Shown here one piece after another: positions 43,638-53,390 of a stretch of 64,000 bases of DNA. The stretch covers positions 39,365-103,364 of the forward strand of contig NZ_CAKLBU010000017.1 of NCBI RefSeq assembly GCF_920984735.1, read 5' to 3'. Within the stretch, counting starts at the first letter, position 1. Each line of letters starts with the position of its first letter. A program made the position numbers and the translations under genes. This DNA is from Pedobacter sp. Leaf250. Its GTDB lineage: Bacteria > Bacteroidota > Bacteroidia > Sphingobacteriales > Sphingobacteriaceae. The notes under the pieces were generated by a model. The model searched no databases. It saw nothing but the letters and a program-made list of their open reading frames with translations, and was not told the DNA's origin.

Positions 43638-45074
43638 TTATTGATCCCACCACATTCTCGCATCCTGCGTATTACCACCAGTTAAACGAGCGATTGCCGC
43701 ATCGTTATTTGCTTTATTAGTAGTTTGTTCAGTTGCCGAATATGCCAATCTTCTAGGAATTTGTTTTGATGAGTTTACTGCTGCAGATGCTGGAACAAGC
43801 GTAGGAAAACCTGTTTTTCTCCAAATATTCCATCCTTGTTGGCCATCTGGATAGCTCGCCAAATAACGCTGAGTCGAAATATTCCTCACATTATTAACCG
43901 CACCAACAGCACCTACGGCCACGTTTGCATTAGCTAAATAAGTAGCTGAAGGCGCACTAACTCCCCATTGCTCATGCGATAGTGTAATGCCTTGAACATA
44001 TAGCGAAGAAAGGCTTTCAGTTGTCCATCCTAAATTTGCTGCTTCAGCTCTTATCAATGCAATTTGTGAAGCTGTAATAACATACATGGGGCTTGATTGA
44101 TCACGTTTATCCCCCCTTAAAACACGTGCCCAAGTAGGGTTGTTATTTGTGAAACCTTCAGTAGTACCTTTGTCGCCACCATAAGGAATACCAACACTTG
44201 AAGTTGCAGTATTACCTTGTTGCTCGCTAGCACCACCAAAAACAGCTTGTCTAGCATCGGCCAAACTTCCAGTTAAATCGGTCATTGTCTTGCTTTCGCC
44301 ATAATCTTTACGGCCATTGTAGCCATCCCAGATTACATTCCTGAAATTCGGAGCAGCAGGTATAATAGTCATATTTTGAGCATTTGTTATAATTACTCCT
44401 CCTGCATCAGCTAATGCAGCTTTAAATTGTGTTGCTGCATAATCACTAGCACCAGGGTATTTTTTAGACAACTGAATGCTCATTACTAAACGTAAAGAGT
44501 TTGCAACCCTTTTCCAAGATGCTACATCACCATTATAAATGACATCACCAGTGATCGCCGATCCATCAAATGATGTTGCTGCAGTTGTTAGTGCTGCCAA
44601 CATACCTTTATATATGGCTTCCTGTGTATCGTAAGCTGGTGCATTTACTGTAATTCCCTTTAAAGCTTGGCTATAAGGTAAATCACCCCAACGGTTGGTT
44701 AATTGAAAATATACATATTGTTGTAATATTTTAGCAACCTGATTCTGATTGTTGCTACTATTAACCAATTGAATATTCTCTAAATCGTATAATATACCAC
44801 TATAATTTCCAGTAAATCCATCCTGATTTAATGCATATAACATTGCATCAGGATACTGACTTTGCGAAAAGTATTGTGCATAATAACCACCTGTTACAAA
44901 AAAGGTATATCCCCTTAGGTTTTGTATAGAATTGGTTAATAAAGCATCGACTCTAGGCGTGGTAGTAGCTGCCGGGTTATCGTTAGCAATACCAAAATCC
45001 TCTATTTTTTTACACCCAATCGAACCTGCTAGCAACAAGCCAATTAATGATGTATATATAAATTTCTTTTTCAT
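43638..45074 (-). CDS. SusD-like (SusD_2 type) outer-membrane lipoprotein (pair 4)
   Basis: A 478-residue lipoprotein with cysteine 21 in AGSIGC, followed by KKIEDFGIANDNPAATT. It belongs to the SusD_2 (PF12771) branch rather than the classical RagB/SusD branch of pairs 1-3: note VDALLTNSIQNLRGYTFFVT, GGYYAQYFSQSQYPDA and, later, WKRVANSLRLVMSIQLSKKY and RYLASYPDGQQGWNIWRKTG. SusD_2 proteins cap SusC transporters often linked to peptide or N-glycan uptake, but the substrate here is unknown. It is the second of three genes. Confidence 0.9.
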   Translation of the reverse strand: MKKKFIYTSLIGLLLAGSIGCKKIEDFGIANDNPAATTTPRVDALLTNSIQNLRGYTFFVTGGYYAQYFSQSQYPDAMLYALNQDGFTGNYSGILYDLENIQLVNSSNNQNQVAKILQQYVYFQLTNRWGDLPYSQALKGITVNAPAYDTQEAIYKGMLAALTTAATSFDGSAITGDVIYNGDVASWKRVANSLRLVMSIQLSKKYPGASDYAATQFKAALADAGGVIITNAQNMTIIPAAPNFRNVIWDGYNGRKDYGESKTMTDLTGSLADARQAVFGGASEQQGNTATSSVGIPYGGDKGTTEGFTNNNPTWARVLRGDKRDQSSPMYVITASQIALIRAEAANLGWTTESLSSLYVQGITLSHEQWGVSAPSATYLANANVAVGAVGAVNNVRNISTQRYLASYPDGQQGWNIWRKTGFPTLVPASAAVNSSKQIPRRLAYSATEQTTNKANNDAAIARLTGGNTQDARMWWDQ

Positions 45075-45099
45075 AATAAATATCTTTTGTTTTTCTAAA

Positions 45100-48000
45100 C
45101 TAGAACGCTACTCTTAAGTTAAAACCAAATCCCCTTGTGCCTGGCAATTGAGCTGTTTCACCGCTCGTTGCAGATACTTCAGATGGATCGAAATCTTTCG
45201 TTTTAGCATATATTAATACAGGATTACGAGCTATTATTGAGAATGTTGCATTCTGAATATATTTACCCATACCCAATTTTTTAACTGGAATATTGTACCC
45301 AATAGAAACTTCACGTAATTTGATGAACGTTAAATCATAGATATAATCATCAAAAGTTCTAGAATTGTATAAACCTTGGTAATAATCAATTGCACTTAGG
45401 TAATAAGTTTTAGGCTGACCAGTTGTAGCATCAACTCCATCTACTCTAACACCACCGCCATCAGCTGGATTATCACGTACTGAAACACCTTTATCATTTA
45501 AAGCTGCAGTACGGGCAGTTAAACCACTATATGATCCCCACATATTTGATAATGAAACAAATTTTCCACCAAATTGGTAATCAATATTAGCAGCGATATT
45601 GAAATCTTTGAAAACAGTGAATGAATTTTGTAAACCACCAGTATGTTTTGGAAGTACGCTACCAAAAAATACGTTTGGATCATTTACGAAGTGACCGTTA
45701 GCATCTAATAATGGAACACCATCAGCATTTCTCTTTTTACCATTACCATAAATCTGTCCCCACTGCAATCCTTCTTCATGAACCATAAATGGCATTGTCG
45801 TACCCCAAACGTTATCCACATTTGCAATTCTAGTGATACCATATTTTTTACTTACTTCAACAACTTTATTATCTAATAAGTTGGCATATGTGCCAGAAAT
45901 GGACCAAGAGAAGTTTGGAATCGACACTGGCCGACCAGTTATTTGAAATTCTAAGCCTTTCTTATTGATTTGTCCGATGTTTGTAATGATTGATCCAAAA
46001 CCTGATGCTGCATTAATAGCAACCTCTCTAGGGAAATTTTTCTCTGTTGCATCCCAATAAGTTGCAGCCAAAGTAATTCTATTGTTTAAAAATCCTAAAT
46101 CGATACCCAGTTCATAATTTGATGATGTCGCACCACTAATTTCTGGATCTACTAAGATATCAGGAGTAGACATTAATAAGTTACCATTCCATTTTAAAGC
46201 ATTTACACCATAAGCAAAGCCAGGATAAACATAAGCACCAAAACGACCAGATTGATCAGATAATGCCTGAGGAATCTCACCATAAGAAGCTCTTAACTTA
46301 CCATTCGATAACCATCCAAAGCTTTCTTTAGGTAATAAATCGCTAAATACAAATGAACCACCTATTGATTTAGATAATACATTGTTTTTTGCTTGCGGCA
46401 ATGTCGAGAACCAATCGTTACGAAGTGTTCCTTCTAAAAACAAATAGTTTTTATAACCTAAAGTTAATTTACCAAAAATAGCCCTATATTTTTCAATATA
46501 TCTTCCATTACCAACTATAGGCTGATTAACAGAGTTTTGAACTGTAAATAAATCTGGGATTACTAAACCATTATCTGTTTGTGCTGAATTATCTTTATAA
46601 TCCGCTCGGAAGATATCAGTACCAACAGTAGCATCAACAGTAAAATCCTGAATTTTCTTGGTGTATTGACCTAACAACTCGTAATTTTCTCTATTTGAAT
46701 AGGTATTAGCGGTATAATAATAACCTCTAGCCTGAGGATCATTACCAGTTGTTTGTGTTCCACTATCATTTAAACGAGTACTATATTTATCTTCAGTAAA
46801 CGTTGTGTTTTGTTGTTTACGGTAAGTTCCTGTAAATTTCAAATCATCGTTAACTTTATATGTTAAATATACGTTACCATACAATCTATCTCTTTGATTA
46901 TTTTTGTTTAATAAATCATAATAAGTATAGAAGTTATACCAGTAGTTACCAGCATAAAATGCTTTTGGATCTGCTGCATTAAAAGAAGTTGGATCGTTGT
47001 GGTTCCAGCTACCATAAATGTTTGTTCCATTTAAGCCTGGTACCGTTAAACCTCTTAATTCTTTCATAATGCCCATATCCAAATCTCTATGGAACCATTG
47101 GTTAAAAGATCCAGTACTTTGACTTGAATAAGCATCATCAATATCTCCACCTAATGCAGTTTTAACATAATTGATGTTTGCTCCTACAGTGAAGTGTTTA
47201 TTAAGATCATAATTCAATACTAAGTTTAAAGTGTTTTTCTTTAGATTGGTATTAGGAACCAAGCCTTGAGTATATTGATTTCCATAAGTCATTTTGAAAT
47301 TATACTTTTCACCAGCATTCGCAAAAGTAACTGTGTTATTCAATGCAATTCCTGTATTGAAATAATCACGAGCATTGTCTGGCTGCGGTGTTAAAGAAGC
47401 CGTTTTGTAGGAATATTGAGTACCTGGATACCATGCATACCAAGGAATATATTCCTGACCAACCATTTTAGGACCCCAGCTTGAATCATCACTATAGTTA
47501 TGGTAATATTTACCGTTAAGTGCTTGCCACTCTACAGGATCGCCAGTTTTCCAATTGTATTGGATAAGATCGGCAGAGTTACCACCTGCATAAGTGTTTT
47601 GATAATTTGGTAAAATGTAAGCATTTTCGAAAGTTGCACCTAAATTAAGAGTGATACCTGCACCTTCTGTTTTCTTACCTTTTTTAGTTGTAATTAAGAT
47701 CGCACCAGCTGCTGCTTGAGAACCTAATAGAGCTGCTGCAGCAGGACCTTGTAAAACAGAGATATCTTCAATATCATCTAAGTTTACATCATCTGCATTG
47801 GGAAGAATAGTTCCATCAACAACATAAAGCGCACCGCTACCAGTACCGAAACCACCTGCTCCACGCAATCTAACTTGAGTGTTTCTGCCTAAAGCCGCTG
47901 CCGATTGACTTCTTACCTGAACACCCGCAACCTTACCTGCAAGAGCATTGTTAATGTTAGTTCCACGCACAGTATTTAATTTTTCACCACTAATGGTTTG

Positions 48001-48369
48001 AATATTTGCTGTAGTTGCTCTAGCTGTAGTTTTAGTACCATAAGCACCTGTTACTACAACTTCGGTTAATTGATTTGCATCGCCTTCTAACACTACGTTA
48101 ACTACGGTTGAAGAACCTACGGTTACTTCTTTTTGTTTGTAGCCAACATAAGTAAACACTAAGACTGATCCATTTTGTGCAACTAATGAAAATTTACCAT
48201 TAGCGGCGGTAACCGTACCCGATTGAGTACCTTTAATTTTTACACTTACCCCAGGAATTGGAAGGTTATCCTCCTGTGCAGTAACTGTACCAGTGATTGT
48301 TCGATCTTGTGCATATCCAGCTGTAGCCAAACACAAGAATATGAACAAACTTTGTAGAAGTTTTTTCAT
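45100..48369 (-). CDS. SusC/RagA-family TonB-linked outer-membrane transporter (pair 4)
   Basis: A 1089-residue importer, the largest of the four: signal peptide (to ATAGYAQ), CarboxypepD_reg-like domain (RTITGTVTAQEDNLPIPGVS), plug domain with VVVTGAYGTKTTARATTANI, NINNALAGKVAGVQVRSQSA and ISVLQGPAAAALLGSQAAAG, and a barrel ending GFGFNLRVAF. The ISVLQGPAAAALLGS form is typical of the SusC branch that pairs with SusD_2. It is first in a three-gene operon (SusC, SusD_2, DUF1735). Start shared with the other SusC genes at DNA level. Confidence 0.93.
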   Translation of the reverse strand: MKKLLQSLFIFLCLATAGYAQDRTITGTVTAQEDNLPIPGVSVKIKGTQSGTVTAANGKFSLVAQNGSVLVFTYVGYKQKEVTVGSSTVVNVVLEGDANQLTEVVVTGAYGTKTTARATTANIQTISGEKLNTVRGTNINNALAGKVAGVQVRSQSAAALGRNTQVRLRGAGGFGTGSGALYVVDGTILPNADDVNLDDIEDISVLQGPAAAALLGSQAAAGAILITTKKGKKTEGAGITLNLGATFENAYILPNYQNTYAGGNSADLIQYNWKTGDPVEWQALNGKYYHNYSDDSSWGPKMVGQEYIPWYAWYPGTQYSYKTASLTPQPDNARDYFNTGIALNNTVTFANAGEKYNFKMTYGNQYTQGLVPNTNLKKNTLNLVLNYDLNKHFTVGANINYVKTALGGDIDDAYSSQSTGSFNQWFHRDLDMGIMKELRGLTVPGLNGTNIYGSWNHNDPTSFNAADPKAFYAGNYWYNFYTYYDLLNKNNQRDRLYGNVYLTYKVNDDLKFTGTYRKQQNTTFTEDKYSTRLNDSGTQTTGNDPQARGYYYTANTYSNRENYELLGQYTKKIQDFTVDATVGTDIFRADYKDNSAQTDNGLVIPDLFTVQNSVNQPIVGNGRYIEKYRAIFGKLTLGYKNYLFLEGTLRNDWFSTLPQAKNNVLSKSIGGSFVFSDLLPKESFGWLSNGKLRASYGEIPQALSDQSGRFGAYVYPGFAYGVNALKWNGNLLMSTPDILVDPEISGATSSNYELGIDLGFLNNRITLAATYWDATEKNFPREVAINAASGFGSIITNIGQINKKGLEFQITGRPVSIPNFSWSISGTYANLLDNKVVEVSKKYGITRIANVDNVWGTTMPFMVHEEGLQWGQIYGNGKKRNADGVPLLDANGHFVNDPNVFFGSVLPKHTGGLQNSFTVFKDFNIAANIDYQFGGKFVSLSNMWGSYSGLTARTAALNDKGVSVRDNPADGGGVRVDGVDATTGQPKTYYLSAIDYYQGLYNSRTFDDYIYDLTFIKLREVSIGYNIPVKKLGMGKYIQNATFSIIARNPVLIYAKTKDFDPSEVSATSGETAQLPGTRGFGFNLRVAF

Positions 48370-48780
48370 AGTTATGAAATAGGTTAGTTAATGATTAATG
48401 ATTCGCCTAATTTAAGCGTTGAAATTCAGGTTAAAAAACTTTTTTTAACATTTTTTAACAAACCTTTTTTAAGGCGTACATAACAGATTGAAAATGAAAC
48501 AATTAATAAATGTTAAATCATTTTTAGGGCATGTATTTTAATCAATTAGCTTAACTATAATTCAGAATATATCGTGATAATTACGATTTACTATAGTATC
48601 CGAATACAGAATTTATTCAAAAAACGCAGATATTTTCAACAACACATTAAAAATGTATTAAAAATTCGCTAGTAAATTGCAGTTGTGATGTTTACGTTAA
48701 GAAAATTTATGTTTATCTATAAAATTTCAAATCACTCTTAATTAAATAGCTATTATTTAAGAATAATGTTGATAAATTGG
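48370..48780. other. Upstream region of SusC pair 4
   Basis: About 411 bp without a gene, AT-rich. It holds the leftward promoter of pair 4 and the 3' end of the M14 peptidase gene. A TTTTTTAAC string occurs twice near 48435-48470. No clear -33/-7 pair or terminator found. Confidence 0.35.
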
Positions 48781-51276
48781 TTAATAACTACAAAAAAGAA
48801 TATTCCCAAAAAGTGTTTTTCCACCTTCCCAAAAATTTCTGAAAAGCGGATCATTGGCTAAATAAACTACTTGTCCTTTGCCAAAATCCTGAACACCAAT
48901 TAATAATCCAGATTTTAGCTCTTCACGAACTTTTTTACCTACTACTCCTGCCATTAAGCTTTTGTCAGCGACCTGACCAACATTCCAGCCTTTGGTAAAT
49001 GGTTCATATATCTTACGGTCGGTTTTAAGGGTATAATAAAATTTACCTAATCCGTAAGAAAATGGGTGAGAAGCATCTAAATTTACTTTGTAGATCGCAC
49101 CAGGAATTGCAAACTCAAAATCATCTTTATCTTTATTCTTAAATAAAAGTTTACTCGGTTCTGGTTTTTCATCTTTCTTAGCTACCAATTCTTTCTTTTT
49201 TAAATCGAAGCCTTTTTTATCTATAACGCTTTCAATAGCATCTTCCATCAAAATAAGTTTGCCGCCTTTATTCAACCACGAAGTTAAGCCATCACCAATA
49301 AAAGCGCTATAACTGCCATCTGGAAGAATTAAAGTATTTACTTTATTAATATCTAGATTGTTTATGTCTTTTGCATTAATAATACTTGGCGAAAGATTTA
49401 AGTCGTGTTCCAAATAAAACCAAGCCTCTCCGAAAGCCAAAGAAGAAACTTCATTTCCAGACACGATGGCTACTTTAGGTTGTTTAAGAATCGGATAAAC
49501 ATTAGAGCCAAAATCCTTTCCCTTTTCAACAAAACCACTGGTAATCCCTCTTACCGGTTTATCGAATTTCTTAGCTGTGGTTACAACCTTAGTTTTTAAA
49601 TCCTTTACCTGCTTCTCATTTTCAGTTCTCAAAACAATTAATGTTCCTGCTGGATAATCTCTTCCGGCAACGGTAAAAGCCTGATCAGCCTGTCTTACCT
49701 TGATATTCTCCTTTTGTAAAGCACTTAAAACCTGAGCATCTTCTGCGGCACCCCAAGCAAAAAGCCAGGCCAGTGGTTTATCAATATCGTTCGAAGTTTG
49801 ATCAGCGATTGCTAAATCTGCATATTTCCCTTTAAAACTTTCTTTGCTGGCATATGCTTTTAGTCCGTATACATAAGGTAGCGCCCATGCAGTAATGTCA
49901 TAAGTATTGGAATCAGCAACAAATGTTTGTGGTTCTAATAAAACATTTGCCAAAACTGCTCTAGGTTGTTGAACATTTACAATCAAGTCATTTCGATCAA
50001 CAGTAAAACTTTCTTCTTTCTGCGTATCATAGTCATAACCTCTGCCATTTTTATCAGCTCCATAAGCAAACTGGATTTTGTTTTTTGTAAGCAATTCTGC
50101 TAATTTCTTTTGCCTAGATAAGTTATTTGCTTTGATGATATAAGTTTTGTAAACCCCGGGCGAAGCTGACAATTCTTGCTGAAAATATTTTTTATATTCT
50201 TCTAATAACCTGGCCTGGTTTTGAGATGAAACCTCAACAGTAGACATGCCTGTAGTAAAATGATGCGCAATTCTATCTTTTAAAGTCAGCGTATCGCCAT
50301 CGTTGGTTACCACCGATAAGCCTGCTCTAATTCCACCTTGCTCATAAGTCATCCCAATGGCACCATTGTATAAAGGATAGGTATCTCCATACGAAGGATA
50401 AAGCAAATCGAAGCGTTCTTTGGTAAAGTATTGCCATCCTTCTGCATCAAAATATTTAGCATTGTTTTTTCCAACCACAACCTGAAAACTTCTCTGCCAT
50501 GGAGTAATATCCTGATGAACAGGTTCGGCGGCAGGAGCAAAATAATAAGGCTCATTGTAGCTTTGTTCGTGAAAATCGACATGCACCTGTGGCATCCATT
50601 CGTTGTATAATGCCAATCTTTGTTTACTTTCTATTTGCGTTTGCCATGCCCAGTCGCGGTTTAAATCAAAATAATAATGGTTTGGTCTACCTCCTGGCCA
50701 AGGTTCAATATGCTCACGGGAAGTAGGATCCGAATTAGGCGTTTTACCCACCACACTGTTAAAATAATTCACATAACGATCTCTTCCATCGGGATTTAAA
50801 CACGGGTCGATTACTACTACAGTATTTTTTAACCATAAATTGGCTTGTGTATTTTGTCCTGAAGATAAAGTGTAAAGCATCTTCATGGCGGTTTCAGTAG
50901 AATTAGCCTCATTTCCATGAACATTATAACTTAACCATACCATAGCTGGCTGCGATTTAATATCCACAGTATTATCGGTTCCGGTAGCAAGTTTTAAATT
51001 ATTTGATCTTATTTGCTCTAACCTCGATATATTTTCTGGCGATGATATTGCAACAACTATTAATGGCCTGCCTTCATTGGTTTTGCCATATTCGATTAAT
51101 TTTATGTTTTTTGGCGATGAAGAAGCGGTTTGCTTAAAATAATCAACTACTTTATGATGAGGTGTAAAATGCGAGCCAAGTTCATAGCCCAAAAATTCAT
51201 CGGGTGATTTTATTTGGGCAGTAGATACCAAAACAGAAGCCACCAAAAACAGACAGAACGTTATGCTTTTTTTCAT
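48781..51276 (-). CDS. Secreted M14-family zinc carboxypeptidase
   Basis: An 831-residue exported metallopeptidase with a signal peptide (to about 20, VSTAQ). The peptidase unit covers about 25-370. Zinc ligands are H120 and E123 in NVHGNE and a histidine in VHVDFHEQ at about 231-238; NPDGRDR at 161-167 and DLNRDW at 204-209 are conserved M14 blocks. MTYEQGG near 310 supplies the likely catalytic glutamate. The remaining 450 residues form a second part with a class I glutamine-amidotransferase-like region (around NTLILPDGSYSAFIGDGLTS). The gene is divergent from murF and has its own promoter. The substrate is probably peptide in the periplasm. Confidence 0.88.
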   Translation of the reverse strand: MKKSITFCLFLVASVLVSTAQIKSPDEFLGYELGSHFTPHHKVVDYFKQTASSSPKNIKLIEYGKTNEGRPLIVVAISSPENISRLEQIRSNNLKLATGTDNTVDIKSQPAMVWLSYNVHGNEANSTETAMKMLYTLSSGQNTQANLWLKNTVVVIDPCLNPDGRDRYVNYFNSVVGKTPNSDPTSREHIEPWPGGRPNHYYFDLNRDWAWQTQIESKQRLALYNEWMPQVHVDFHEQSYNEPYYFAPAAEPVHQDITPWQRSFQVVVGKNNAKYFDAEGWQYFTKERFDLLYPSYGDTYPLYNGAIGMTYEQGGIRAGLSVVTNDGDTLTLKDRIAHHFTTGMSTVEVSSQNQARLLEEYKKYFQQELSASPGVYKTYIIKANNLSRQKKLAELLTKNKIQFAYGADKNGRGYDYDTQKEESFTVDRNDLIVNVQQPRAVLANVLLEPQTFVADSNTYDITAWALPYVYGLKAYASKESFKGKYADLAIADQTSNDIDKPLAWLFAWGAAEDAQVLSALQKENIKVRQADQAFTVAGRDYPAGTLIVLRTENEKQVKDLKTKVVTTAKKFDKPVRGITSGFVEKGKDFGSNVYPILKQPKVAIVSGNEVSSLAFGEAWFYLEHDLNLSPSIINAKDINNLDINKVNTLILPDGSYSAFIGDGLTSWLNKGGKLILMEDAIESVIDKKGFDLKKKELVAKKDEKPEPSKLLFKNKDKDDFEFAIPGAIYKVNLDASHPFSYGLGKFYYTLKTDRKIYEPFTKGWNVGQVADKSLMAGVVGKKVREELKSGLLIGVQDFGKGQVVYLANDPLFRNFWEGGKTLFGNILFCSY

Positions 51277-51303
51277 AAAATAATTAAATTTTATCTAATG
51301 TAG

Positions 51304-51311
51304 TAATTTTG
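51304..51311 (+). promoter_or_regulatory. Candidate -7 element for murF
   Basis: TAATTTTG fits TAnnTTTG, 52 bp before the murF ATG. No good -33 element is visible. Confidence 0.3.
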
Positions 51312-51362
51312 CTTTTTGTTAATGCTAAACCTTAATTTTACAGCACATTTTTTACGAAGAAC

Positions 51363-52664
51363 ATGATTACGACAGCTGAATTATACTTTCACTTTCTTAA
51401 AAATCCAATTGTTTCAACGGATACCAGAAACATATCGCCAGGTTGTATCTTTTTTGCACTTAAGGGTGATCATTTTAATGCAAACGAATTTGCAGAACAG
51501 GCGATTAACAAAGGCGCATCATTTGTAGTAATTGATGAAGAAAATTATGTTTTAAATGAAAAGTGTTTATTGGTTGATGATGTACTTACTGCTTTGCAGG
51601 ATTTGGCCCGCCATCATCGTAAACAATTGAATATTCCCGTTATCGGGCTTACCGGAAGTAATGGAAAAACAACAAGTAAAGAATTAATAAACGCAGTTTT
51701 AGCTGAGCGTTATAAAACCTTTGCTACTTTTGGCAATTTAAACAACCATATAGGCGTTCCACTTTCTATTCTTTCAATTACCCCTGAAGTGGAAGTTGCC
51801 GTGATCGAAATGGGAGCAAATCATCAAAAAGAAATAGAATTGCTTTGTACCATTGCACAGCCTACTCACGGCATCATTACAAATGTTGGTATGGCACATT
51901 TAGATGGTTTTGGAGGTTTTGAAGGCGTTAAAAAAGGTAAAGCCGAACTTTATGCCTATCTAAAAGAAACCAATGGTTATACTTTTATGAATAGAGATAA
52001 TCCTTATCTATTGGAAATGAGTTCTAAAGCCGATTTAAATAAACTAATTTATTATGGCACTGAAAATGGCAATACCATCAAGGGAAATCTTAAGAGCAGC
52101 GATCCTTTTATTGAGGTGGAATGGACCAATCATGAAGTTTCATCAGCCGTTAAAACCAATTTAACCGGGAGTTATAATTTTGAAAATATTTTAGCTGCGA
52201 TATGCATTGGCGATTTCTTTGACATGAATCCAGAAGAGATCAACAATGGCCTGGCCAATTATGAACCTAAAAATAACCGCTCACAGCTGACCAAAACTGA
52301 AAACAATACGGTAATCTGCGATTTTTATAATGCAAACCCAAGTAGCATGTCGGCGGCTTTAAACAATATTGCTGTTTTAACCGCAGATAAAAAAACAGCT
52401 ATTTTGGGCGATATGTTTGAACTTGGGCCAGAATCTGCTACGCAACATGAACTCATTGCAAAGCAGGCAGCAGATAGCGGTTTGGATCAAATAATATTAA
52501 TTGGGAAGTTTTTCTATGCCTATAAAGATGCATTCAAAGGTCTATTTTTTGAAACACCTGCTGAAGCAGCAAATTACCTACAACAAAACAAGATAGCACA
52601 TAATCTGATTCTACTTAAAGGTTCAAGGGGTATGAAACTGGAAAGTTTGTTACAATATTTATAG
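51363..52664 (+). CDS. murF: UDP-N-acetylmuramoyl-tripeptide--D-alanyl-D-alanine ligase
   Basis: A 433-residue cytoplasmic Mur ligase that adds D-Ala-D-Ala to the UDP-MurNAc-tripeptide, the last soluble step of peptidoglycan precursor synthesis. The P-loop is TGSNGKTT at 97-104; AVIEMGANHQKEIELL at about 145-160 and HGIITNVGMAHLDGFG at about 168-183 are Mur-ligase blocks. The short N-terminal domain with STDTRNISPGCIFFALKGD is specific for MurF. The final part, ILGDMFELG at about 353-361 and LLKGSRGMKLE, is also typical. Full length. Divergent from the M14 peptidase and followed by a convergent-gene terminator. Confidence 0.95.
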   Translation: MITTAELYFHFLKNPIVSTDTRNISPGCIFFALKGDHFNANEFAEQAINKGASFVVIDEENYVLNEKCLLVDDVLTALQDLARHHRKQLNIPVIGLTGSNGKTTSKELINAVLAERYKTFATFGNLNNHIGVPLSILSITPEVEVAVIEMGANHQKEIELLCTIAQPTHGIITNVGMAHLDGFGGFEGVKKGKAELYAYLKETNGYTFMNRDNPYLLEMSSKADLNKLIYYGTENGNTIKGNLKSSDPFIEVEWTNHEVSSAVKTNLTGSYNFENILAAICIGDFFDMNPEEINNGLANYEPKNNRSQLTKTENNTVICDFYNANPSSMSAALNNIAVLTADKKTAILGDMFELGPESATQHELIAKQAADSGLDQIILIGKFFYAYKDAFKGLFFETPAEAANYLQQNKIAHNLILLKGSRGMKLESLLQYL

Positions 52665-52784
52665 CGAACTTTTCCAATTGAAAATGCTGTAACTGCCCCC
52701 AATTACAAGATAGCGCTTTTGGTTTAATATTCAATGCTAAATTTCAAGCCATAAACTCTGACAGGCTGGGTTATCTGTCAATAA

Positions 52785-52816
52785 AAAAGCGTTATACATT
52801 ACTGCAAAACGCTTTT
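52785..52816. terminator. Bidirectional terminator between murF and gldH
   Basis: AAAAGCGTT (52785-52793) and AACGCTTTT (52808-52816) form a 9-bp stem with a 14-nt loop. It sits in the gap where murF and gldH converge. A shorter GACAG/CTGTC dyad lies just before it. Confidence 0.65.
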
Positions 52817-52904
52817 AGTTGTTCGGTTGTTATTATCTTAAATGTACAAGCTATCTTCTTCTATAAATGATATGCCTTTTAAAATTAATTGACTAAAGCA
52901 GTTA

Positions 52905-53390
52905 TTACTCAACCTCTTCTACCAGAATACCAACATCGCTGATTTCAACTAAAGGATTGTCTCGCATATTTTGCTCAACTTCGATTTCAAATTTTCCATT
53001 TCTGGGGAAACGATGGTTCTCGAGCAATGGTAAAGTATAATTAAATACGTTTCCCGATCCACTTCCCAACCATTCACCATCATTTTTAGCCAACTGAAAT
53101 TCGAAACGTTGATTAATTACATTTTTGCCATCTTTAAAGTGAGCCAGAACAAAAATGTTAGAATACTTATATTCAGCTGTATGCCTTAATTTAAAATATA
53201 CATTATAGGCTTTCTTATTATCTTTAATCTCAAAGGGCGTAATAATGTGATTCCGATAAGTCCACTTACGGTCGGGAATTTCTACATTACTATCAATAAC
53301 GCTCGAGGTACACCCTATAAAAATAGATGCGGTTAATAAAAAGCTAAATAAAAGCGCCGATTTATTCAGCTGGTTTATTTTCTGAGCCAT
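52905..53390 (-). CDS. gldH: Gliding-motility lipoprotein GldH
   Basis: A 161-residue outer-membrane-directed lipoprotein. The lipobox is SIFIGC with cysteine 27, followed by SSVIDSNVEIPDRKWTYRNH, and the beta-rich body includes YNVYFKLRHTAEYKYSNIFV and GSGSGNVFNYTLPLLENHRF, matching GldH. GldH belongs to the gliding and type IX secretion machinery of Bacteroidota, but is widespread in non-gliding species too. The open frame reaches 53780, yet only the ATG at 53390 gives a signal peptide; the rest lies in the anti-phase of the ricT tail. It overlaps the end of the ricT-like gene by 29 bp. Confidence 0.85.
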   Translation of the reverse strand: MAQKINQLNKSALLFSFLLTASIFIGCTSSVIDSNVEIPDRKWTYRNHIITPFEIKDNKKAYNVYFKLRHTAEYKYSNIFVLAHFKDGKNVINQRFEFQLAKNDGEWLGSGSGNVFNYTLPLLENHRFPRNGKFEIEVEQNMRDNPLVEISDVGILVEEVE

